Origin: Tenacibaculum aiptasiae
GTDB taxonomy: Bacteria; Bacteroidota; Bacteroidia; Flavobacteriales; Flavobacteriaceae
Direction of reading: 5' to 3'
Length of the DNA: 64,000 nt
NCBI RefSeq assembly: GCF_008806755.1
Contig: NZ_WAAU01000013.1
Span: 18,876-82,875 of the forward strand
The notes below the pieces were generated by a model that worked only from the letters and a program-made list of their open reading frames with translations, was not told the origin of the DNA and did no database searches. Below, piece after piece: positions 1-8,778 of the stretch (position 1 is its first letter; every line of letters starts with the position of its first letter). A program made the position numbers and the translations under genes.

Positions 1-23
1 TTATGAGTTTCTGATAAAGTCAT
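1..23 (-). CDS. Possible start of a gene running off the window edge (partial)
   Basis: An ATG at 23-21 on the minus strand overlaps the stop codon of the gamma-glutamyltransferase gene in a TAATG arrangement and stays open to base 1 (M-T-L-S-E-T-H). The stop/start overlap is the usual sign of a translationally coupled downstream gene. Only seven codons are visible, so no function can be given and it could be chance. Confidence 0.35.
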
Positions 24-1717
24 TAAAACCCAACAGCTTTATCATCACCTCTAGGATCTGCTCCTCCTTCTAGTTTTCCGTTATTTAAAACTAAGATTCC
101 TTCAACCTTACCTATAACTGGAGCATCTTCTTCATTTAACGTATATCCAATTTTTTGTAAATCTTGTTTTACTGTAGTATCAAATTTATTGGGTTCCATC
201 ATTATTACATCTGGTAACCATTGATGATGAAATCGTGGTTGATTCACTGCTTCTTGCATTCCCATTTTAAATTCATGTACATTTAAAATAGTTTGTAAAA
301 CAGAAGTGATAATAGTTGATCCTCCTGGTGTTCCAACAACCATCCATAACTTACCGTTTTTTTCAACAATGGTAGGAGTCATAGAACTTAACATTCTTTT
401 TTCTGGTGCTATTTCATTTGCTTTTGCTCCAATTAAACCAAACATATTAGGAACTCCAGGTTTGCTGCTAAAATCATCCATTTCATTATTTAAAAAGAAC
501 CCTAAATCTGAACAGTATAGTTTAGAACCATAAGCTCCATTAATTGTTGTGGTAACCGATACAGCGTTTCCAAATGAATCTACAATTGAGTAGTGTGTTG
601 TTTCGTTACTCTCAACCATTTCAATGCTTCCGTGTGATACATCTTTTGATGATGTTGGTTTTTCAAAAGAAAAATCATTCATTCTATCTTTTGTGTATTC
701 TTTACTAATTAATGTTTTTAAAGGAATTTTTACAAAGTCTGGATCTCCTAAGAAATGACTTCTGTCTGCATAAGCTCTTCTCTCTGCTTCTGTGATTACT
801 TGAATGGTTTTTTTAGAGTTATGTCCATACTTATCTAAATCATAAGGTTCAATAGCATTCATAATTTGTGCTAAACAAATTCCCCCACTTGATGGTGGAG
901 ACATTGATATTACTCTTAAATCATCGTATGAAAAAGTGATTGGTGTACGCCATTTAGCTTCGTATTTAGCTAAATCTTCTTCGGTCATAATTCCACCGTT
1001 GTCTTGCATAAATTTTACGAGACGTTTAGCAGTTTCTCCTTTGTAAAATTCATCACGTCCATTTTTTAAAATACGTTCAAAAGTTTCTGCTAAAGCTGGA
1101 TATTTAATAGTGTCGTTCTTTTTCCAGTTTTTATCAAAAATGATTGGTTCTTTGTTAGCCTTTGAAAAATAAGACTGATATTTTTTTATTCTTTTTTCCT
1201 GTTTTTCAGTAACAATAACCCCTCGTTTAGCTAAAGCAATTACTGGAGTTAATATTTTAGACATTGGTAAGCTTCCAAATTTTTTATGAGCTTCAAAAAC
1301 TCCTGCTACTGTACCAGGAATTCCAACTGCCATAGCTCCTAAAGTACTTTTGTTTTTAATAATGTTACCTTCTTCATCTAAAAACATGTCTTTTGATGAT
1401 GCTAAAGGTGCTTTTTCTCTATAATCTAAAGCGCCAATTTCTCCATCATTTTTACGATACACCATAAAACCACCACCGCCAATGTTTCCCGCATATGGAT
1501 AAGCTACCGCTAGAGCTAATTCAGTTGCAGCCATTGCGTCGAAAGCATTACCTCCTTGTTTAAGAATGTCTGAACCAATTTTAGAAGCTTCTTCACGAGC
1601 AGAAACAACCATAGCTTTGTCGGTAATTAAACCTGTGATTTTTTCTTTTTCTTTAGGTGTTGTTTTACAACTAACAATACTAATTATTGAAAGAGCGATT
1701 AGAAATGTTTTTTTCAT
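23..1717 (-). CDS. ggt: Gamma-glutamyltransferase, lipoprotein form
   Basis: Autoprocessing N-terminal nucleophile enzyme that hydrolyses or transfers the gamma-glutamyl group of glutathione and related peptides. The 564-residue precursor has the usual family length. A signal peptide with lipobox (SIVSC, Cys17) predicts a membrane-anchored periplasmic or cell-surface protein. The processing site and catalytic threonine is Thr373 in the NETTHYS motif; the small subunit follows it. GGGGFMVY near residue 82 and the GTPGGSTI glycine loop of the oxyanion site are both present. It is last or second last in a minus-strand group; the next gene upstream is separated by only 4 bp, so the two are probably co-transcribed. 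No defect is seen. The family call is secure; the physiological substrate is inferred. Confidence 0.95.
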   Translation of the reverse strand: MKKTFLIALSIISIVSCKTTPKEKEKITGLITDKAMVVSAREEASKIGSDILKQGGNAFDAMAATELALAVAYPYAGNIGGGGFMVYRKNDGEIGALDYREKAPLASSKDMFLDEEGNIIKNKSTLGAMAVGIPGTVAGVFEAHKKFGSLPMSKILTPVIALAKRGVIVTEKQEKRIKKYQSYFSKANKEPIIFDKNWKKNDTIKYPALAETFERILKNGRDEFYKGETAKRLVKFMQDNGGIMTEEDLAKYEAKWRTPITFSYDDLRVISMSPPSSGGICLAQIMNAIEPYDLDKYGHNSKKTIQVITEAERRAYADRSHFLGDPDFVKIPLKTLISKEYTKDRMNDFSFEKPTSSKDVSHGSIEMVESNETTHYSIVDSFGNAVSVTTTINGAYGSKLYCSDLGFFLNNEMDDFSSKPGVPNMFGLIGAKANEIAPEKRMLSSMTPTIVEKNGKLWMVVGTPGGSTIITSVLQTILNVHEFKMGMQEAVNQPRFHHQWLPDVIMMEPNKFDTTVKQDLQKIGYTLNEEDAPVIGKVEGILVLNNGKLEGGADPRGDDKAVGF

Positions 1718-1721
1718 ATGT

Positions 1722-2309
1722 TTAAGCAGTCTGATTTAGTTTTGAGTTGCAAAAATTGCGTAGTTCTTCAAAAAATAAGGTAAAGTCTTCTTCTAATGTT
1801 TGATAATGGATTAATAGGTCTTCAGTAGCTAAATTCATTTTTGATTTACCTTGAGTTCGTCTATTCATTCCGTTTAATACTTCTTGAATTCCTTTGGCAA
1901 ACTGGTAATTGTACAACCAGTTGTACTTTATCATATAAGGAAGTAGTTCTTGTGTTTTTTCAGGGAGTATGTCAATGTTTTCTTCTAGTAATTTATATAC
2001 TGAATTAGTATATACATCAAGTGGTATTTCTGAGTACTTTTTCCAGTTTCTAGCTAAAAAGTGGTCGTAAAAAATATCAATAATAACTCCACTGTAATGT
2101 CTGTAGCGTTCATGTAATCTCCTTTTACTCTTTCTAACAATTTCGTGATTGTCAGTAAAAGTATCAATTTCTCTATGTAAAATAATGCCTTTTTTTATGC
2201 CTTCGGGAAAATGTGAAAATTTATTTCCTTTAATATGATCGGCAATAAAATTTCCAATCATCAACTCAGTATCACTTCCAGATAAGTATAGATGGGCTAA
2301 AAAATTCAT
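1722..2309 (-). CDS. ACP phosphodiesterase-like protein (AcpH/DUF479)
   Basis: A 195-residue cytoplasmic protein beginning MNFLAHLYLSG, the characteristic start of the AcpH (DUF479) family, which removes the 4'-phosphopantetheine group from acyl carrier protein in E. coli. Conserved acidic and histidine residues appear in GNFIADHIKG (near residue 20), LHREIDTFTD (near 46) and DIFYDHFLARNW (near 78), matching the HD-like metal site of the family. Its stop is 4 bp from the start of ggt, which suggests one transcript. The activity is assigned by family and is less certain outside proteobacteria. Confidence 0.85.
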   Translation of the reverse strand: MNFLAHLYLSGSDTELMIGNFIADHIKGNKFSHFPEGIKKGIILHREIDTFTDNHEIVRKSKRRLHERYRHYSGVIIDIFYDHFLARNWKKYSEIPLDVYTNSVYKLLEENIDILPEKTQELLPYMIKYNWLYNYQFAKGIQEVLNGMNRRTQGKSKMNLATEDLLIHYQTLEEDFTLFFEELRNFCNSKLNQTA

Positions 2310-2356
2310 TTGATAAATGTAAACAAAAAAAATAACTAGAAAATAGCCCTTCTTAT

Positions 2357-3976
2357 TTATTGTACAGAAAAATAACTTTCAATATGTATAGGAGTTCCTT
2401 TGTTGTCAAATCCTTGAATTTCAACTTTATAATTTCCAATTATATCTGAGGTGTAAAAAGAAATCTCTTGGTTGTTTAGTTTTACGTTAGGATTCCAAAA
2501 AAGTTGTGTTCTGTAATCTGGTATTTTGTTTTGTCTTTTATTATTGCTTTTATATGTTTGAAAGAAATATTTTTTTAAACTTTCTGGTTTTAATATGTTG
2601 ACTGTTAGTACATTTTTAGATTGTTGAAAATAATCTTTATCAAAAGTTTTAACTTCTATTATGCCTTGGTATAGTTTACCACCATAAACATATTTTTCTT
2701 TAGCTATGGAGATTTGTTTTATTTTATTTGTATTAAAGTCAATTAAATCATTATGATTAAAAACAATATAGCCATCAACAATTAAAAGTGTAGGTAGTTC
2801 TTTATTCGTTTTTAAGTTTTGATCTCTTACATGAAAGGTGTAATTATTCTTTTCTTTACTTAACCAAACATCATTTAAAATTTCAACAGTAGTTTCTTTT
2901 ACTGTTTTAAAACGTTTGTAGTCGTCAAGTACATATACCTTTTTTTTAAGTGATGATATAAATTCCTTTTTTTTATTAAAGTAAATAGAGTCTCGTTTTA
3001 TGACACTATATGAGTTTTCTATTTGCATATAAACTGTTCTTTCGTTTATAGTTTTAACTAAACTATCTGTTAATGATATTTTAGAGTCAAATTTTAAATC
3101 TTTATAATTAAAAGGCTTTTTATTAATTTTTATGGTATAGGCTCCCCTGTCTTTGTCAAGAATTTGAAGTAATAACTTGGAATTGTTATTGTTTTTTAAA
3201 TTAAAATAAAACTCACCATTTTTATTGGTGGTTGTAATTTTAGTAAAAGGATATTCTTCAATAGTAGAAAGGGCTATTTTTTTTCCATGCTTGTTTTGGT
3301 TTTTAAAACTTTCTATAGTTCCAGATATAAGGTTCCCTCTTAACTCTGGAATGTAGTTGTAATTATCGTTGACTTTTTCGAAATCATATTTTTGAGAAAA
3401 AGTTTTTATACTAGTTTTAGAAGGAATATCGTTAGTGATTTTTCTAACTGAAATAGAATAATTACCTTTTTGTTTAGGATATTTTAGAGTAACTTTTTCT
3501 CTCTTAGCATAACTTTTTCTTGTTGAATTATCTAATAAGTTTAGATTTTTAGTTGAAGTTTTTTTGGCTTTTAGTCTGTTGATAAAAGGGTTTACAATGT
3601 AAATGAAATCTTCATAGAAAGAATTGTTGTTTCTCATCCAATTTGTATAAGATATTAATTTGTAGGTTCCCGTTTTTAAATTACTTGGAAAGAATATATC
3701 TCCATAACCAGTTCCTTTTTCTAATTGTATTTTCTGTTTAAATACACTGTTCTTTTTTTCGTTAATAACTTCAATATAGGCTATCTTACTTAGTTTTGAT
3801 GGTTGGTTGTTTTCTGTTAGGTTGTATATTTTATAATATAACTTTTCTCCAGATAAAAGAAAGTTAGAGTTATAATGAAGATATATTTTTTCCTGTGGTA
3901 ATGTATAAGTGTTAGTGTTTTTTTCTTGAGATATACATTTTATTGAAAGTAGTATTAATAGATATATGTTTTTCAT
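2357..3976 (-). CDS. Exported protein with MG2-like/carboxypeptidase-regulatory-like repeats, TonB-receptor operon
   Basis: About 539 residues. I chose the ATG at 3976, not the upstream in-frame TTG at 3994: the ATG gives a clean signal peptide (MKNIYLLILLSIKCIS, then QEKN) and begins 10 bp after the stop of the preceding gene. The N-terminal part resembles the MG2/beta-sandwich proteins of Bacteroidota (PQEKIYLHYNSNFLLSGEKLYYKIY), and a CarboxypepD_reg-like segment follows near 220-285 (GTIESF..GEFYFNLKN). The C-terminal part has a plug-like stretch (TLLIVDGYIV...GIIEVKTFDK) as in TonB receptor plugs, but there is no barrel. It is the last gene of a four-gene operon with a TonB receptor and a DUF4249 lipoprotein, so it is probably an envelope partner of that receptor. 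The exact role is unknown. Confidence 0.7.
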   Translation of the reverse strand: MKNIYLLILLSIKCISQEKNTNTYTLPQEKIYLHYNSNFLLSGEKLYYKIYNLTENNQPSKLSKIAYIEVINEKKNSVFKQKIQLEKGTGYGDIFFPSNLKTGTYKLISYTNWMRNNNSFYEDFIYIVNPFINRLKAKKTSTKNLNLLDNSTRKSYAKREKVTLKYPKQKGNYSISVRKITNDIPSKTSIKTFSQKYDFEKVNDNYNYIPELRGNLISGTIESFKNQNKHGKKIALSTIEEYPFTKITTTNKNGEFYFNLKNNNNSKLLLQILDKDRGAYTIKINKKPFNYKDLKFDSKISLTDSLVKTINERTVYMQIENSYSVIKRDSIYFNKKKEFISSLKKKVYVLDDYKRFKTVKETTVEILNDVWLSKEKNNYTFHVRDQNLKTNKELPTLLIVDGYIVFNHNDLIDFNTNKIKQISIAKEKYVYGGKLYQGIIEVKTFDKDYFQQSKNVLTVNILKPESLKKYFFQTYKSNNKRQNKIPDYRTQLFWNPNVKLNNQEISFYTSDIIGNYKVEIQGFDNKGTPIHIESYFSVQ

Positions 3977-3986
3977 AGCTTTAAGT

Positions 3987-5180
3987 TTAGTCAATCCAAA
4001 AAGGAGGTTTTATGTTTGTCCCTAATTCATTACAGTCTCCACAAATTTTCTTTACCAATAAATAAGGTCCTTCTAAATCTTTAATTCCCAAGTCGTTTTC
4101 AGCATAATATAGATATCCTTCTTTTAAAGCATTGATTAAGTGTGACTCACCAGACATTGGGTCGATTAATTTAGGTGCAATAAACCTACACTCTTCTACA
4201 AAGTTGGGTTCATTATTAGTTATATCTTTACGGTTTATGAATAATCTTTTACTGCTAACAGATGAAACTTCAAAAAAGCCGATTACTTTTTTGTTAGGGT
4301 CTGATTCAGAACTTAAATTTCCTTCTAAAAAACCTGTTTGTATTTGAGAAAAAAAGCTTTGATTACTAGTGAAGCTTTTTAACGTATTGTAATAATTGTA
4401 AGAATAAAAATTTTGTACATATTGTTTTACTAATATGCTATATCTTTGAGATATTATAAAGTTGGTGTTGGCTATGAACCTTATTGGGAAATTATCTACT
4501 CTATCTTCAGATAAGGAAGCGGTTTCAGTGGTTATAACTCCTTTTGAGTATTGGGTTTTATAACAAGTTTTCTTTTTTAAAGAATTAGCAACAGTTTGTA
4601 CTTCATATGGAGGAGTATCTGAGATTATTTTTAAAGCTAATTCAGACCAGCGCGGAGGGATTATTTTATAGGTTTCTTCATATTCATAACGATAGTACTT
4701 GGCATCATTTTTAGGGTTGAAACTATTAACGTTAAAGGTAACTCCCTTTTCTCCAAGTTTATTTTCTTCTAAAATATATGAAATGTTATCAATTTTAGTT
4801 TCTGAAGTTAGCTTTTCAGGTGTTGAAGTATATGTCTCGTTATTGGTAGTTTTTATTTTTAAAATATATTCTTTGTTTTTTTCTGCAGCAAAAGCTATTT
4901 CAGATTCATATACTCCGTCATTAATTTCTTTAAAATTATAAATCACTTGATTATTGTCTACAATATGAACTGAAGCATTCGTTTCTAATTTAGGTACAGA
5001 AGAATCTATTTTAAAAGTTCTTGATAGTTTAATTTGATGTTTCTTAAATTCATTTGTAATAGTTGATTCTATGACTAAATAATCTTGATAGTTAAGAGAT
5101 TTTACTTGAAAAGGTTCTGTACAAGAAGAAAATAATAAGTAAATAAAAAAAAGATAATATATGTTTTTTGAATAATCCAT
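3987..5180 (-). CDS. DUF4249 family lipoprotein
   Basis: A 397-residue exported lipoprotein with lipobox LLFSSC (Cys20) followed by TEPFQV, and the DUF4249 hallmark start region (YQDYLVIESTITNEFKKHQIKLSRTF). The rest is beta-rich. DUF4249 lipoproteins in Bacteroidota are regularly encoded directly after a TonB-dependent receptor, as here (4 bp gap to the receptor gene), and are thought to be surface partners of the receptor, analogous to but distinct from SusD. The ligand cannot be read from sequence. Confidence 0.88.
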   Translation of the reverse strand: MDYSKNIYYLFFIYLLFSSCTEPFQVKSLNYQDYLVIESTITNEFKKHQIKLSRTFKIDSSVPKLETNASVHIVDNNQVIYNFKEINDGVYESEIAFAAEKNKEYILKIKTTNNETYTSTPEKLTSETKIDNISYILEENKLGEKGVTFNVNSFNPKNDAKYYRYEYEETYKIIPPRWSELALKIISDTPPYEVQTVANSLKKKTCYKTQYSKGVITTETASLSEDRVDNFPIRFIANTNFIISQRYSILVKQYVQNFYSYNYYNTLKSFTSNQSFFSQIQTGFLEGNLSSESDPNKKVIGFFEVSSVSSKRLFINRKDITNNEPNFVEECRFIAPKLIDPMSGESHLINALKEGYLYYAENDLGIKDLEGPYLLVKKICGDCNELGTNIKPPFWID

Positions 5181-5183
5181 AAA

Positions 5184-7925
5184 TTAAAATTTAAAGTTAT
5201 AGGTAATTGTAGGAACTGGAACAGAGAATACAGAGCTTTTATATGCTGATACCCTACCATTTCTTGTTTCGAAAAAAACAGAATAAGGGTTGTTTCTTCC
5301 TAAGACATTGTAAATCGAGATATTCCAAAAGCTATGAGCAAACTTTTTTATTTTATGGTTCCCTTCTACATTGAATCCTATATCTAGTCTATAATAGTCT
5401 GGTATTCTAAATGTGTTTCGATCACTATATAGTAGATATTCAGTTCCATTTAAAATGTATTTTCCAGATGGATAGGTGACAGGTCTACCTGACTGATAGG
5501 AAAAGTTTGAAGACAAGCTAAATCTTTTGGTTAGTTTGTAGTTTAGAATAATGTTAAGATCATGAGGTTTGTCAAAGTTTGTAGGAAAAAAGAGACCGTT
5601 ATTAACTCTTTCTTCGGGGTGTTTACTATCGAGTTTAATTAAAGATCTTGAGTAGCTATAACTTAACCAACCGTTTAGTTTTCCTGCATTTTTTCTCAAT
5701 AAAAATTCTATACCATACGATTTTCCTTCTCCTTGTAAGATTTCGGTTTCTATATTTTTATTTAATAGCAAACTAGCACCAACCTTATAGTCAACAATAT
5801 TATTATACTTTTTATAATATCCATCAAGACTTATTTCGTAGTTGTTTTTTAAATCTTGAAAAAGACCTAAAGATACCTGTGTTCCATCTTGTGGTTTTAT
5901 ATTGAGGTTAGATAGTCTCCATGTGTCAATAGGTGAGGCAGATGTATTGTTACTTAATCGATGAATAAATTGAAATAGTTTGCTAAAACTACCTTTTAAT
6001 GCTAAGTTTTTATTTAGAAGATATCTTCCTGATAATCGATAGCTTAATCCTTGATAGTTTTTATATATTTCATTGTTTTCATAATTTTTAACAGATTCTA
6101 AAGTAGCACCATTTTTAGGAGAGTTTTCCTTGTAGATATTTTGAGTTGAAGCCCCTAAAGCTGAGTATAAAGTATATCTTAAACCGAGGTTTAAAGAAAG
6201 TTTCTTTGATATATTGTATTTGTCGGAAAGGAATACAGAGTTCTCCATAGCTTTTTCCTTAGGAATTAAAACTGGTATTACAGAAGAACTGTTTCCTTTT
6301 GGGGTTAAGTTTCCAGGAGATATATTATAAAGTTTGGAGGATAATCCATAGTTGAAGCTATGTTTTTTAGAGTGTACGTATTTAAACTTTAGTTTTAAAT
6401 TAGTTTCGTTTAATTTATAATCTAAATTAAAATTATTGTTGCCGTTACTTTCATAATCTGAGTTAAAACTGTAGGTGCTGTTGGAAAGAATAAGGTTACC
6501 AGTGTTTTTATCATTAAATGAATGCTTCCAATTTAAAGAAACAATTGTGTTTTGATAAGAGTTTATAGTGTCAGAAGCTATTTGGTATTTATCTTTACTA
6601 TGATAACCTGTTATAAATAGCGAGTTTTTTTTATTAAAAAGATGGTCATATTTGGTTATAAAGTCAAAAAAAGAAGCGCTACTTTTAGCAAGTTTTTCTT
6701 CTTTTAAACTTTTTAAAACCCAGTCTGAATAGGTGCTCCTAATTCCTACTAGTACACCCGATTTATCTTTTATGATAGGTGTTTGGATGCTTACATTTCC
6801 TGTAACAGGGCCAATTGAAACTTCTCCTTTTAGTTTTTGCTTATCTACAACTTTTGTTTGTATATCAAAAACAGAAGAAATCCTTCCTCCAAATTCAGAT
6901 GGGATATTTCCTTTGTATATTTTAATATTATTTGTAGTAAATGGATTTATAGCGGAGAACAATCCAAGAAAATGAGTAGGGTTGTAGATAACACCATTGT
7001 CTAACAAAAATAAATTTTGATCTATTTTACCACCTCTTACATTAATTCCTTCAGCACCTTCGCCTAACGATTTTATTCCTGGCATGGTGGTAGCTACTTT
7101 TAAAATGTCTCGTTCCCCTAAAACCAAAGGAATAGTTTTTATCTCTTCCGATTTTAGTTCAGTTATTCCAGAAATTACCTGTTTGGTGTTTTTATTTTTA
7201 TTCGTGTTTATTGTTACTTCATCTAGTTGTTCACTATTTTCTGATAACTTAAAATTTAAGTTTCCGTTGTTATAAATAATTAATTTTTTCTTTATGTTAT
7301 TGTACCCAATTAAGAGTGCTTCAATTTTATTTTCTCCATATGGAAGTTTTAAATTGTAAACACCATTTTTATTTGTTGTTGTAGAAATATTTTTGGCTCT
7401 CTCAATTAAGATAACACCCTCAATAGGTTTTTTACTTTTCTGATCAACTATGATACCTGTTAGGTTATATGTTGATTGAGGATTTTTTCTTTGTTCTTTT
7501 CCAATTTTAATTGGTTTAGTATTTTTGTAAGTATTAGAATTAATTATTACAGGTTCAACAACGTTCTCAGTGGTAATATTAGAATTTTGAGCAATTTGTT
7601 CAACTTCATAAATACTTTTTCTAATTAAATTACCTTGTGTTAGTATTATTTTATTGTTATCGTGTATGTAATAGTTTAAGGTTGAGTCTGTGAATATGAA
7701 GTCTAAAATTTCATTAATAGTAACATTGTTAAATTTTTTAGATTTTCTAGAATTATCTAGCCAATTATCTAAGTAAAAAAAAGTATAGTTAGTATTATTT
7801 TGAATGTGTTCAAGGGCTTCTTTTTTGTTTAGGTTCTTAAAATCAATTGAAATTTTGGTTTCTTTTACTTGAGCATTTACCTTAATGCTCAATAAAAGGA
7901 GTATAAAGAGGATTTGCTTTTTCAT
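5184..7925 (-). CDS. TonB-dependent outer-membrane receptor with STN and carboxypeptidase-like N-terminal domains
   Basis: A 913-residue outer-membrane receptor. Order of parts: signal peptide (1-18), STN/secretin short domain (about 25-95, FKNLNKKEALEHIQNNTNYTF), CarboxypepD_reg-like domain (about 152-235, LTGIIVDQKSKKPIEGV), plug (about 255-365, with GINVRGGKIDQNLFLLDNG), then a 22-strand-type barrel ending in aromatic F-K-F. An STN domain normally passes a signal to an anti-sigma factor, yet no sigma/anti-sigma pair is seen nearby; in Bacteroidota many STN receptors lack one. Second gene of a four-gene operon (3 bp gap on either side). Substrate unknown: no SusD, iron or vitamin marker is adjacent. 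Confidence 0.92.
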   Translation of the reverse strand: MKKQILFILLLLSIKVNAQVKETKISIDFKNLNKKEALEHIQNNTNYTFFYLDNWLDNSRKSKKFNNVTINEILDFIFTDSTLNYYIHDNNKIILTQGNLIRKSIYEVEQIAQNSNITTENVVEPVIINSNTYKNTKPIKIGKEQRKNPQSTYNLTGIIVDQKSKKPIEGVILIERAKNISTTTNKNGVYNLKLPYGENKIEALLIGYNNIKKKLIIYNNGNLNFKLSENSEQLDEVTINTNKNKNTKQVISGITELKSEEIKTIPLVLGERDILKVATTMPGIKSLGEGAEGINVRGGKIDQNLFLLDNGVIYNPTHFLGLFSAINPFTTNNIKIYKGNIPSEFGGRISSVFDIQTKVVDKQKLKGEVSIGPVTGNVSIQTPIIKDKSGVLVGIRSTYSDWVLKSLKEEKLAKSSASFFDFITKYDHLFNKKNSLFITGYHSKDKYQIASDTINSYQNTIVSLNWKHSFNDKNTGNLILSNSTYSFNSDYESNGNNNFNLDYKLNETNLKLKFKYVHSKKHSFNYGLSSKLYNISPGNLTPKGNSSSVIPVLIPKEKAMENSVFLSDKYNISKKLSLNLGLRYTLYSALGASTQNIYKENSPKNGATLESVKNYENNEIYKNYQGLSYRLSGRYLLNKNLALKGSFSKLFQFIHRLSNNTSASPIDTWRLSNLNIKPQDGTQVSLGLFQDLKNNYEISLDGYYKKYNNIVDYKVGASLLLNKNIETEILQGEGKSYGIEFLLRKNAGKLNGWLSYSYSRSLIKLDSKHPEERVNNGLFFPTNFDKPHDLNIILNYKLTKRFSLSSNFSYQSGRPVTYPSGKYILNGTEYLLYSDRNTFRIPDYYRLDIGFNVEGNHKIKKFAHSFWNISIYNVLGRNNPYSVFFETRNGRVSAYKSSVFSVPVPTITYNFKF

Positions 7926-7927
7926 TT

Positions 7928-8617
7928 TTACAATTTAGGTGATGCTATAAGTCTAGCTAATTTTATGAAGAATAGATCTTTATTATCTCTGTATATATGA
8001 GAGTTCTGTTTATAAAAATGTTTGATTTTTTCTTTAGTGAAGCTTTTGTAGAGTTTCTTTTTGCTTTTAAGATCTATAAATTCTTTTTCATAATAAAAAA
8101 ATAAATTTTCGTGTTTTTGAAATTTATAATATCGATGAGTGTTGGTTAATCTTTTGTGTTTTTCTTTTGTATGTTTTTTTAAAAGTTTGATTTTATCAGA
8201 ATCGAATAATATTTCTAAGAATCCATATTTAGAATCATTAATAAATTTATGTTCACCTAATTTGAATTCTTTAATTAAGGAATTACTTAATATGGTAGGA
8301 TAGTATTTGTATGTTTTTTTGATTTTAACAATCAAATGTTCGTCAGCTAAATCATATTTTAAAAGAACATTAAAAAAATCTTCATTTTGATAATTTACAC
8401 TGCCTTTTTGAAATTGATTTCTTTTAAAAAAATGATGGTTTCCTTTTTTAGTTTTGTATTTTTCTTCATAAAGAATACCATAATTTAAGTTTGTGTTTTC
8501 TTGTCCAATAATGGAATCGAAAGTTATGAGATGCTTTTTGCTTCCTTGTAAATTTTGAGAAAATATGCATATAGGTGCATACAACAATAGCAGAGAGGTA
8601 GAGAAGAATTTTTTCAA
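7928..8617 (-). CDS. Exported protein of unknown function, first gene of the TonB-receptor operon
   Basis: 229 residues with a signal peptide (MKKFFSTSLLLLYAPICIFSQ) and a basic, lysine-rich body (many K, H, Y; about residues 120-160 are mostly KLLKKHTKEKHKR-like). I do not recognise a named domain. It precedes the TonB receptor by 3 bp and is presumably the first gene of its operon, so it is likely a periplasmic or outer-membrane accessory factor. No catalytic motif is visible. Confidence 0.7.
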   Translation of the reverse strand: MKKFFSTSLLLLYAPICIFSQNLQGSKKHLITFDSIIGQENTNLNYGILYEEKYKTKKGNHHFFKRNQFQKGSVNYQNEDFFNVLLKYDLADEHLIVKIKKTYKYYPTILSNSLIKEFKLGEHKFINDSKYGFLEILFDSDKIKLLKKHTKEKHKRLTNTHRYYKFQKHENLFFYYEKEFIDLKSKKKLYKSFTKEKIKHFYKQNSHIYRDNKDLFFIKLARLIASPKL

Positions 8618-8730
8618 TTAAATAGCGTTTTTTGGTTGGTTAATTTTTTCTTTTTCAGTTTTTTACTGTAAATATATGTGTTTTTTTTAAAAATGATGAT
8701 TTTGTTTTTAAACTGTATTTTAAGGCAAAA

Positions 8731-8757
8731 AAAAACTACCCTTAAGGGTAGTTTTTT
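8731..8757 (-). terminator. Rho-independent terminator of pepD
   Basis: Perfect palindrome ACTACCCTTAAGGGTAGT at 8735-8752 flanked by A5 on the left and T6 on the right, about 20 bp beyond the pepD stop. The symmetric A and T runs would let it act from either side, but only pepD on the minus strand needs it. Confidence 0.85.
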
Positions 8758-8778
8758 AATATTTAAATAAATCATTGA

